This document shows, piece after piece, positions 38,796-46,703 of a DNA stretch of 64,000 bases (position 1 is the stretch's first letter; every line of letters starts with the position of its first letter). The translations under genes and the position numbers were made by a program. Where the stretch lies: assembly GCF_000515335.1 (NCBI RefSeq), contig NZ_KI911563.1:2628255-2692254 (forward strand). The letters are read 5' to 3'. This stretch comes from Cohnella panacarvi Gsoil 349 (GTDB lineage: Bacteria > Bacillota > Bacilli > Paenibacillales > Paenibacillaceae). The notes beneath the pieces were generated by a model. The model was not told where the DNA came from, ran no database searches, and saw only the letters and a list, made by a program, of their open reading frames with translations.

Positions 38796-39244
38796 CGTTA
38801 TGTATCATCTTGAGAAGCGTACACAGTTAACGTTAGCTTAGAAGCGAGAAGATCACCGGAGATCACCATCGATGTTGTGCCTGTCTTAAGCGGCGAAAGT
38901 CGACCCAAGAGTAAATTGCTCTTCTATAAAATTGAGAAATTTTTCTTTTTTATTGACACCAGCTATAAATCCGTTCGTTGCAATATGATCAGACAAATGG
39001 ATGGACTATATTATGATTTCAATATATTGGGGCCGAGGTGCTGTACACCGCTATGGTGGGCATTCCCGGCCCTTTGTCTGTTTATACAGTGCGCCACGAG
39101 GGATACGAGCGAGGTTTCGTTTTGACCCGCTGTGTAAGTAATTTCAAGGACCGCGCGTTGACTTCGGGGTATGAAACATACACCGCCAGAGCCTCGAACC
39201 GATCTGTAAGTTTTGCGCCTCCACGAAAGAATCGAATTTCTCCG
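38796..39244. other. 449-bp intergenic stretch without an assignable gene
   Basis: Between the lemA terminator and the end of the ArsR-type gene. A short open frame on the plus strand (about 39014-39240, containing IGAEVLYTAMVGIPGPLSVY) has no ribosome site and no recognisable family; it may be a gene scrap. A TTGACA at about 38954 has no well-placed -10. Nothing else was seen. Confidence 0.4.
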
Positions 39245-40189
39245 TTATCCTCCGTCCTCTTGCTCCACATGCCTCACGAACGACAGCACGATATCCTGCG
39301 GATAATCTCCGAACGCGGAGCCGAAAAGATTGAGGCCGCGGCGGTTGACCGCGTCCTCGCTAACCTCGAGTCGGACGCGTACGGGTTGATGGTAAGCGAG
39401 TCCCAGCCGGTCGATCGTCGCGCTCGACGCCGGCGTTCCGTTCACCATGCTGCCTTCTTTCGTAATTTTCCATTCCGTTAGCCTGCCGTATTCCGTGTTG
39501 CCTTTCCACCGTTCGGGAGTGAATTTTCCTTTGCGGTCCCCGAAATCGCCCGGACTTGTCCATGTTCCGGCCGAGACGTCGTTCACGAAGAGCGTAATGT
39601 CGGACGGAAAATCGTGATGGAAACCGGGGGCCTCCGAGCACAGCTCCGCCCGGAAGATCAGCTCGTCCAGCGCCACGCCGGGCGGCATCGGATTCGCGAA
39701 ATAATACTCCAGGTACCCGCTGCCGGAAAACCATAACAATCCGGCATCGGTTCGTTCCGGCATATAGAACGCCCGGGGATCGTCCGGCGATCCGATGCCG
39801 GTTCCGTCACGAGCGGCCAAGCCGCATGTCGGCTGAATCGAACAATGGGAATACATGCCGATCGGCATATGGATATCTTCCGTCCGCCGCAGACCTTCAC
39901 CCGGCTTGGCCGGAAGTTCAAGCAGGATGGAACGGTAACCGACGGAACAGATTTTCTCGCGGTTCGAGCCCTGTCGGGTATCGATCAGCTCGGCTTGCTC
40001 CAGAATCTGGATATTGATGGACACGGTCGGCTGGGCGACGCCGAGCGCCTCGGCCAACTGGCTTACGCTCATCGGTTTCTCCCCCAGCGCCTCCAGAATC
40101 CGGACGCGGACATCGCCGGAGAGAGCTTTGGCCACATCGATCATCCGGGTCGCGGGAAATCGGATCAATTCCTGCTTCGTTTCGCTCAT
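39245..40189 (-). CDS. ArsR-type winged-helix regulator with a large C-terminal domain
   Basis: 314 residues. Residues ~15-85 are an ArsR HTH (DVAKALSGDVRVRILEALGE, MSVSQLAEALGVAQPTVSINIQIL). The following ~220 residues are beta-rich and unlike classical metal-sensing ArsR proteins (SGSGYLEYYFANPMPPGV, ITLFVNDVSAGTWTSPGDFG); a carbohydrate-binding sandwich is a plausible reading. It is divergent from the GH2 gene at 40334 and probably responds to its sugar product. No metal-binding Cys cluster was seen. Confidence 0.82.
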   Translation of the reverse strand: MSETKQELIRFPATRMIDVAKALSGDVRVRILEALGEKPMSVSQLAEALGVAQPTVSINIQILEQAELIDTRQGSNREKICSVGYRSILLELPAKPGEGLRRTEDIHMPIGMYSHCSIQPTCGLAARDGTGIGSPDDPRAFYMPERTDAGLLWFSGSGYLEYYFANPMPPGVALDELIFRAELCSEAPGFHHDFPSDITLFVNDVSAGTWTSPGDFGDRKGKFTPERWKGNTEYGRLTEWKITKEGSMVNGTPASSATIDRLGLAYHQPVRVRLEVSEDAVNRRGLNLFGSAFGDYPQDIVLSFVRHVEQEDGG

Positions 40190-40272
40190 GAAAGATCCCT
40201 TTTCTTCTTGGTTTTGATATAGCTAAGTGTACAGGGATTTCGAATTATTGTAAAATCTAAATGTATATTGTG

Positions 40273-40305
40273 TTTTTAATATACTATCTGCTATGATATT
40301 AAAAA
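40273..40305. promoter_or_regulatory. Inverted repeat in the ArsR / GH2 divergent promoter
   Basis: TTTTTAATAT (40273-40282) and ATATTAAAAA (40296-40305) are perfect 10-bp arms separated by 13 nt, in the 144-bp region between the divergent genes. This is the size and symmetry expected for the operator of the ArsR-type regulator. Confidence 0.55.
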
Positions 40306-40333
40306 AACATCATGAGAAAGGTCGTGTTCCGTT

Positions 40334-43108
40334 ATGACTCCTTCCATCCCTGCCGCCGCAACTGACGTCGATGTCCGATCCCCAATGCCCCGTCCGGAAT
40401 TCCCGCGACCCGATTGGCAAAGAAGCGAATGGTTGAATTTGAACGGCGCTTGGTCGTTCCGGTTCGATCCGGATAATCGGGGATTCGCGGAAGCTTGGCA
40501 GAACGACGAACAATCCGCATACGATTTGACCATCGCCGTGCCGTTCTCCTGGGCAAGTCCTCTGTCGGGTATCGGCGACAATCGCAAAGGGGTCGGATGG
40601 TACAGAAGAACGCTGTCCTGGAACGCTTCCTCCGCAGGCTCCCGATTGTTCTTGCGTTTCGGCGCGGTGGATTATACCTGCGATGTCTGGATCAACGGCC
40701 GCCATGTCGGCTCTCACCAAGGAGGCTACGGCACGTTCGAGTTCGAGGTGACGGACGTATGGCGCAACGATTCGGATAATGCGATCGTTGTCCGAGCGGA
40801 AGACAACGATCACGCTTATCAGACACGCGGCAAGCAGGGGTATGGGGAAATCCGGGGAATTTGGCAGCCTGTCTGGCTGGAAGCCCGTCCCGATGCCTAC
40901 ATCGGCAACGCCAAGTTCGTGACATCGATCAGCGGGCGAGTCGAGGCGGCGGCGAAGATCTTCGCGGCACGGTCTGGAGCGGCTGCTTTGTCGTTCGATT
41001 TCGGGAACGGCTCCGTCCGGCACGTTGTCGGAGATATCCGGCTCGAGGCAGGAGAGAACGAGATCCTGACTTCCTTCGAGGTGTCCGATCCGCAGCTGTG
41101 GAGCCCCGAGAATCCTTATTTGTACGAGGGAAAGCTGGTCTTGTCCGGGAATTTCGGAGAGGATGCGGTCAGCACGTACTTCGGTATCCGCGAGGTCGGA
41201 ACGGCCCGGTTCGGAGAGCGGGATTACAAGTGGATCACGCTGAACGGCAAACCTGTCTATCTGAACGGTACGCTGGACCAGTCCTTCAACCCGACCGGAT
41301 TTTTCACCTATCCGTCGGACGATGAGATGAGGAATGAAATCTATCTCATGAAGAGGCTTGGCTTGAACTTCGTTAGGATTCACATTAAGTCCGAGGAGCC
41401 CCGCAAGCTATACTGGGCGGACAAGCTCGGCCTTCTCGTGATGCAGGACATCCCGTGCTACTGGGGAAATCCGGACGAGACCGCACGTGCCGCCCACGAG
41501 AAGGAAGAGCTGGAGACGATCGAACGCGATTACAACCATCCTTCCATTATCTCCTGGGTCATTTTCAATGAAACTTGGGGACTGAAGACGCAGACGGACA
41601 GCTCTATCGTAGCGGTCTCGGGAGATTACGCCACGCGGGAAACCTTCCTGCCGGACACCCAGGAATGGGTGCGGGAACGTTACCGTTGGGCCAAGCGGAT
41701 CGATCCGACGAGAATCATCGAAGACAACTCGCCTTGCCTCTACGACCACGTCGAATCCGATCTGAACACCTGGCACTTCTACATGAACGGATACGAGCAA
41801 GTGCGGAGCCATATCGAGGATGTCGTATCGAAGACGTATGCGGGCTCGACGTTCAATTATATCGGAGGCAACGTGCAGAGCGACGCTCCTCTCATGAACA
41901 GCGAATGCGGCAACGTCTGGGGAATGGAGGGAGGTGCGGGCGACAGCGATCTCGCTTGGCATTACCGGTATATGCTGAACGAGTACCGCCGCCACGACAA
42001 GATGTGCGGTTTCATCTTCACCGAGTTCCGCGACGTAACCAACGAATGGAACGGTTATTATCGTCTCGACGGCTCGGACAAGGATTTCGGTTATGACGGG
42101 CTCGTACCGGGGATGACCATCGCCGATCTTCATTCTCCGGACTTCGTCGTGATCGACGCGCCACCGTGCCAGACCGTGGATGCCGGTTCGTTCGTCACGG
42201 TTGCGCTGCTTCGATCCAGCTATTCCGACCGTTATCACGGACGGCTGCTGCGCTTGGAATGGGAAATCAGGTATGACGGGCTCGATGCCGGGATGACGGG
42301 AGACTCCGGAAGCCGACAAGTAGAATGGGATGGCTATGGGGTTGCGGAGCTGGAGCCGGTTACGGTGCGGATGCCGGGACAGGACGCAATTGCCGTGCTT
42401 GCGGTCCGCCTGGTCGATGGAGAAGGCGCGGTCATCATGCGCAATTTCGTCGCGTTCGATGTTCGGAGCGGCCGCTCCGGCGGCGATTACGGCTCTGCCG
42501 GACACGTCGTCAGCGTGCCGGTCGCCGATTTCACGGAGCATTCGTTCGCCTATCAATGGAATGCCATCCAAGGTCATAAGGCGAATGGCGGGGAGAGCGG
42601 AGCATTCGTCTACGAGGTAAACCTTCCGGACGCGGAGGACAAGCCCCTGATCGGCTTGATCGAGATTCTGTTCGAAGCCAGCTCCAAACGTCTCTTGTCC
42701 CGTAACCGCGCAGGTGAAACCGACATGAAGAATGTTAATTTCATGCACGGCGAATTTGCGGATCCGGAGCGGAATCCGAACAGCTACCTCATGACCGGGG
42801 ACCGGAAACACGAATCACGCGTTAACGTCCTGATCGACGGCGAGCAGGTCGGCTCCATCGTGCTGCAGGATAATCCGGCGGACAGCCGAGGAATCCTGTC
42901 CTGGCACTACCAGCCTGTCCACAACAAGCTCGATGAAGCGGGCTCTTACGGTTATATGTGCAAGGTCGTCGTCCCGAGTCAATTGGCCGCCAAGTTGGAC
43001 CGCAGTCGCCGATTTACGCTGCAGCTCCAAGCGGATGACGGCGGACTCGCTCTCTACGGGCGGAATGCGGGGCGATACCCGATCGATATCGTGGTTCGCT
43101 GCCGCTAA
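40334..43108 (+). CDS. GH2 glycoside hydrolase
   Basis: 924 residues. N-terminal sugar-binding domain (LNGAWSFRFDP, GVGWYRRTLSW, DVWINGRHVGSHQGGY), Ig-like domain, then a TIM barrel with acid/base Glu413 in SWVIFNETWG and nucleophile Glu524 in PLMNSECGNVWG; additional beta domains follow to 924. No signal peptide, so cytoplasmic. The family covers beta-galactosidase, beta-glucuronidase, beta-mannosidase and others; the active-site surroundings do not settle which. It is a single-gene unit with its own divergent regulator. Confidence 0.9.
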   Translation: MTPSIPAAATDVDVRSPMPRPEFPRPDWQRSEWLNLNGAWSFRFDPDNRGFAEAWQNDEQSAYDLTIAVPFSWASPLSGIGDNRKGVGWYRRTLSWNASSAGSRLFLRFGAVDYTCDVWINGRHVGSHQGGYGTFEFEVTDVWRNDSDNAIVVRAEDNDHAYQTRGKQGYGEIRGIWQPVWLEARPDAYIGNAKFVTSISGRVEAAAKIFAARSGAAALSFDFGNGSVRHVVGDIRLEAGENEILTSFEVSDPQLWSPENPYLYEGKLVLSGNFGEDAVSTYFGIREVGTARFGERDYKWITLNGKPVYLNGTLDQSFNPTGFFTYPSDDEMRNEIYLMKRLGLNFVRIHIKSEEPRKLYWADKLGLLVMQDIPCYWGNPDETARAAHEKEELETIERDYNHPSIISWVIFNETWGLKTQTDSSIVAVSGDYATRETFLPDTQEWVRERYRWAKRIDPTRIIEDNSPCLYDHVESDLNTWHFYMNGYEQVRSHIEDVVSKTYAGSTFNYIGGNVQSDAPLMNSECGNVWGMEGGAGDSDLAWHYRYMLNEYRRHDKMCGFIFTEFRDVTNEWNGYYRLDGSDKDFGYDGLVPGMTIADLHSPDFVVIDAPPCQTVDAGSFVTVALLRSSYSDRYHGRLLRLEWEIRYDGLDAGMTGDSGSRQVEWDGYGVAELEPVTVRMPGQDAIAVLAVRLVDGEGAVIMRNFVAFDVRSGRSGGDYGSAGHVVSVPVADFTEHSFAYQWNAIQGHKANGGESGAFVYEVNLPDAEDKPLIGLIEILFEASSKRLLSRNRAGETDMKNVNFMHGEFADPERNPNSYLMTGDRKHESRVNVLIDGEQVGSIVLQDNPADSRGILSWHYQPVHNKLDEAGSYGYMCKVVVPSQLAAKLDRSRRFTLQLQADDGGLALYGRNAGRYPIDIVVRCR

Positions 43109-43128
43109 TTCGAATCGAGAGTAATTAA

Positions 43129-43174
43129 ATGCCGACTTCGTCGCGCCCGCCTACAGGTACGATGAAGTCGGCAT
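43129..43174 (+). terminator. Stem-loop after the GH2 gene
   Basis: ATGCCGACTTC (43129-43139) pairs with GAAGTCGGCAT (43164-43174), 20 bp past the stop codon. The following ATTTG is only weakly T-rich. Confidence 0.55.
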
Positions 43175-43254
43175 ATTTGATGGACAGTTCGATAAACGCG
43201 TCGTACTTTCGTATACGGAATTGTAAACGGAACAAGAGGTTGTCTCCCTGCGAC

Positions 43255-43450
43255 TACGGCTGGAACGCACCTGCACGGAATACAGCTAGTTAGTCCAAAA
43301 TCCACTCATCCGCTCAATAACTGCACGAATTACATCTCAAGATCACCAAAACCGCCGAACTCCTCGCTTTTTACCAAACGAACAGTACTTCGTGCAGTTG
43401 ATGAACCAGAGCGGTTACAGATGCTCGAAACTAACTGTACTCGGCGCATG
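43255..43450. repeat. Second cluster of the short intergenic repeats
   Basis: Related copies: ACCTGCACGGAATACAGCTA, TAACTGCACGAATTACATCT, AACAGTACTTCGTGCAGTTG and TAACTGTACTCGGCGCATG. They match the repeats at 20580-20785 in core (ACTGCACGAA...TACAG) and in alternating orientation. No gene is seen between 43109 and 43530. Confidence 0.5.
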
Positions 43451-43459
43451 TAACGACAC

Positions 43460-43501
43460 AAGGGTGTCCCGAGTCATGTTAATGACCTTAAGGACACCCT
43501 T
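43460..43501 (-). terminator. Terminator-like hairpin after the Gfo/Idh/MocA gene
   Basis: AAGGGTGTCC (43460-43469) pairs with GGACACCCTT (43492-43501), 29 bp past the stop at 43531 on the minus strand. The T run is weak, so efficiency is uncertain. Confidence 0.5.
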
Positions 43502-43530
43502 AGAGACAGCCGGCTTGCCGGGCAGATCGA

Positions 43531-44526
43531 TTATACTTTCACTCTCTTGCCGGTCTCATACGATTGAATCGCGGCATGGGCAAGCGTTAAAGCTCTCAGG
43601 CCGGCTTCGGCATGAACGGGCGGTTGTTGTCCGCTGCGGAATGCGCCGATGATCCGATCCAAATGCACATCGAACGTTCGATGGAATTCGCGATCTCTGT
43701 CATTGAAATAGCCTGCCTGCCATACTTCCGCCGTTTCATTGCCTGCTTCCTGAAATTGAAACCTTCTTACCGTATCTTCGATGATCAACCGGCCTTTAAC
43801 TCCGTTAACTTCCAGCCTTTGCGTATCCGCGTATGCGTAGGAAGAATCGTAAGTGCCGAACAGATTGCCAACCGCTCCATTCCCGAAGTGAAGACCGATG
43901 GATAACGTGGTATACCCTTTGCCCGTCATGTCGGTCATTTGAGCCGTAACCGAATCGATGCGTCCCATCAGATACTCCAAAGAATCAAAGCCATGGCATT
44001 GCGTCTCGATCAGATTGGCGTGCTTATGGCACTCCACCCCTCCGCCTTCCCCGCCGAACCGCCATGTACCGAATACGAGATCTCCCAACCGGCCGTTCTC
44101 GATTGCTTGTTTGGCCATTTGCATCGGTTTGGCGTACCGGTGATTAAGATTAATGGCAAAAAACAAATGGCGTTTGGCCGCTTCGTTAATCAGCGTATCC
44201 GCCTGCTTCAAATCGAAAACGAGGGGCTTCTCGACCAGCAGCGGATATCCGGCTTCGATGACCTTTAGCGTAGCCTCATAATGATCTTCGTTCGGCAAAC
44301 ATAAACTGACGAGGTCCGGTTGCTCTCGGTCAAGCATGGTTCCTATATCTGTGTAGCAGGCAGCCCCATATTGCGCAGCCCGTTTCTGCGTTCGTTCCAA
44401 ATTTCGTCCCACAATCGCACATAACTCGACCTGCTCGTGGTTGGACATTACCCGCGCGTGCTGTTCTCCCCACCCGCCTGCTCCAATCAGCGCTACCTTC
44501 GTTTTTGTTGCCGAGCCGCCAATCAT
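43531..44526 (-). CDS. Gfo/Idh/MocA-family oxidoreductase
   Basis: 331 residues. N-terminal Rossmann fold (VALIGAGGWGEQHARV), the EKP motif in LLVEKPLVFDL, and the C-terminal alpha/beta domain (NLNHRYAKPMQMAKQAIENG, ETQCHGFDSLEYLMG). It is an NAD(P)-dependent dehydrogenase on a sugar, inositol or related polyol. Its ATG overlaps the stop of the upstream zinc dehydrogenase (ATGA), so the two are coupled and may act on one substrate in turn. Confidence 0.9.
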   Translation of the reverse strand: MIGGSATKTKVALIGAGGWGEQHARVMSNHEQVELCAIVGRNLERTQKRAAQYGAACYTDIGTMLDREQPDLVSLCLPNEDHYEATLKVIEAGYPLLVEKPLVFDLKQADTLINEAAKRHLFFAINLNHRYAKPMQMAKQAIENGRLGDLVFGTWRFGGEGGGVECHKHANLIETQCHGFDSLEYLMGRIDSVTAQMTDMTGKGYTTLSIGLHFGNGAVGNLFGTYDSSYAYADTQRLEVNGVKGRLIIEDTVRRFQFQEAGNETAEVWQAGYFNDRDREFHRTFDVHLDRIIGAFRSGQQPPVHAEAGLRALTLAHAAIQSYETGKRVKV

Positions 44527-45560
44527 TGTTCCACCACGACTTTACCGCATTGCCCGCTGAAGAACAGGTCGCAGGCTTCCTGCAACCGGGAAACCGGATA
44601 CCGATGCGTAATAATTTGAGATAAATACTCCCGGTGGCCTTTAAGATATTCAGCGTTCGCATGAAGCTCATCAAATGCAAAATACTCGCTGCCGAGTACA
44701 GCGCGTTCAGGGGCGATCAGGCCAGGCGATACTTGTAGAGCGACATCTCCGCCATGTCCGACGCATACGAGGACTCCCCGTTGGCCCAGATGTTCGATGC
44801 AGGAATGCCGCGCGGCAGTCTGTCCGCTTGTATCGAAGGCGGCGTCAACGCCGGCAAGCCCGTCCGCACGAAGTATATCGCCCAAGTTATCCGTATTCAC
44901 CTGGACAGGTATCCCTCCCAGCTTCTTGGCCAACTCGAGCCGGTAAGGCATCACGTCGGTAATATAGACGGGAATATGTTGTCCAAGCATGATCTTAACC
45001 ATTGCCAGAACTCCAAGCCCGATCGGTCCCGCTCCGGCGATCAGGACGGATTCGATGTCTTTGCGAACGAGATTGGCTCTGCGGATCGCATGGCCTCCCG
45101 TACCCATAATATCGAGCAGCAAAGTCGCATCCGTCAAAGGCAGATCTTCATCGACAGGGAAAAAGATATTTTCATGGATGAGCATGTATTCCCCGTAGCC
45201 TCCGTCATGGGAAAACCCCATGTCAGCCCGTTTGTCCAGACACTGATTCGTGAAACCGAGCTTGCAACTGCGGCAATCGCCGCAGAAATCCATAAGGAAC
45301 ACAACGCCTGGCGTCCCTGGCTTAATCGTCGTATCCGGGCCGGCCGCAGCAACGATTCCCGCTGCCTCGTGACCGGGCGTGAGCTGTCCCGAACCGTTCA
45401 AGTAGAAGCCTTTTTCCGAACCGCATAGCGCATTCGCCTTTGATCTTAACAGCAATTGACCGGGTCCCGGCACGGGTACTTCTTTCTCGACATAAACGAT
45501 TTTTTTGTTGTCCGCGAAGAGAGGCGAGTTCATTTTCTCAGGTATCGTCATGGCTTGCAT
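44523..45560 (-). CDS. Zinc-dependent medium-chain dehydrogenase
   Basis: 345 residues, MDR family. Catalytic zinc ligands: Cys46 (ALCGSEKG), His/Glu in TPGHEAAG; structural zinc Cys cluster CGDCRSCKLGFTNQC; NAD fold VLIAGAGPIGLGVLAM. It oxidises a secondary alcohol of a sugar or polyol, in the manner of sorbitol or threonine dehydrogenases. The downstream Gfo/Idh/MocA gene overlaps it. Confidence 0.9.
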   Translation of the reverse strand: MQAMTIPEKMNSPLFADNKKIVYVEKEVPVPGPGQLLLRSKANALCGSEKGFYLNGSGQLTPGHEAAGIVAAAGPDTTIKPGTPGVVFLMDFCGDCRSCKLGFTNQCLDKRADMGFSHDGGYGEYMLIHENIFFPVDEDLPLTDATLLLDIMGTGGHAIRRANLVRKDIESVLIAGAGPIGLGVLAMVKIMLGQHIPVYITDVMPYRLELAKKLGGIPVQVNTDNLGDILRADGLAGVDAAFDTSGQTAARHSCIEHLGQRGVLVCVGHGGDVALQVSPGLIAPERAVLGSEYFAFDELHANAEYLKGHREYLSQIITHRYPVSRLQEACDLFFSGQCGKVVVEQ

Positions 45561-45650
45561 CGTTTACCATCTCCCGTGTCTATTGTGACAAAAACAATGA
45601 TTAGTTCCTGTTCCTCGATACTATATTAATGGCCCTGACGCGCTCATGAA

Positions 45651-46673
45651 TTATCCAACTGTCTTCAAACGGAACACCGTCTCGTTACGGCCTACGATCA
45701 GCTTGTTGTCGTTGAATATATCAGCCGGATACAGCCCTCTCAGTTTCACTATCGTCTCCGTGCGACGATAGTCGATCTGTTCTAGAATCGAAGCCAGGAT
45801 GAGAGGCCACTCTTCGGAAGATCCGTCCATCACCTTAAGCGCGAAAGCAAGCCGTTCCTCGCGAAGTCCGAAGCAGTATACGCCTTTGGCCCCGCCTTTA
45901 GCTACAATATTATCGTCTTGCAGTAATGTCGAGCAGACCGTGCCGGTACCTGAGATCATCAAGCCGTTCCGATTCATGGCGCCCGTGAGCTTAACAACAG
46001 CGGCGCGTACTTGCTCATCGGAGATGAGATCCGGACAAGCCAGCTTCAAGTAAGCTGTAGCGAGATGCTGCAGCGAGATCGCCATAACCGGGAGTCCGCA
46101 ACCGTCTGTACCGATCGCGATTTCCTGCATAGGGATCTCCGCCAGAATGGACATCGTTCGCAATATTGCCTGCTGCGCCGGGTGATCGATTCGCCAGTAA
46201 TCTTCCGTGCTCAGACCTTGTTTGAGGCACAGCGACAAGACGCCCAGATGCTTGCCGGAGCAGTTGTGATAGATGCTCCTCTTCTCTTGACCGCTGACGA
46301 TGAGAGCATCGCGGGAAGCGCCGTGGTTCGGATACGTCGGGTGGCACACAAGTTGCTCTTCGCGCACGCCAATCTTCGCCATCATCGATTCCAGCACCCT
46401 GACGTGGAATGGCTCCCCATTATGCGATCCTGCCAGAATCGCAATCTCCTCGTCCGTCAGCGCATAATGTTCATCCACACCGTGCATGATGGCCGGGATC
46501 GCCTGTATCGGCTTCGCCGATGAGCGCAGATACGTTCGATGCAGCGGATTGCCGAATACATACCGGAGCTCGCCGTTATCCGATACCCCGCAGATGTGAC
46601 CCGCATGTACATTCTCCACCCATCCGCCCCGATACTCTTTAACCAGCGTCAGATCGGACATCCCCTTGTCCAT
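45651..46673 (-). CDS. Asparaginase II family protein
   Basis: 340 residues covering the whole PF06089 family. Motifs: RSSAKPIQAIPAI, AGSHNGEPFHV, HNCSGKHLGVLSLC, GTDGCGLPVMAI. ATG at 46673 has AAGGGG 8 nt upstream. The family deaminates L-asparagine, but members occur in varied contexts and few have been tested. Its place in a sugar/polyol cluster is unusual; the substrate may be another amide. No signal peptide. Confidence 0.85.
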   Translation of the reverse strand: MDKGMSDLTLVKEYRGGWVENVHAGHICGVSDNGELRYVFGNPLHRTYLRSSAKPIQAIPAIMHGVDEHYALTDEEIAILAGSHNGEPFHVRVLESMMAKIGVREEQLVCHPTYPNHGASRDALIVSGQEKRSIYHNCSGKHLGVLSLCLKQGLSTEDYWRIDHPAQQAILRTMSILAEIPMQEIAIGTDGCGLPVMAISLQHLATAYLKLACPDLISDEQVRAAVVKLTGAMNRNGLMISGTGTVCSTLLQDDNIVAKGGAKGVYCFGLREERLAFALKVMDGSSEEWPLILASILEQIDYRRTETIVKLRGLYPADIFNDNKLIVGRNETVFRLKTVG

Positions 46674-46703
46674 CCTCTCAACCCCTTCGAATGGCTCTGC
46701 CCA

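Noticed and set aside
39038-39481. 147-codon plus-strand frame containing MVGIPGPLSVY
   Set aside because: It overlaps the ArsR-type gene, lacks a ribosome site and belongs to no recognised family; kept only as a possible gene scrap.
41408-42811. 467-codon open frame on the minus strand
   Set aside because: It lies wholly inside the GH2 gene, has no ribosome site and no recognisable domain; high GC content opens antisense frames.
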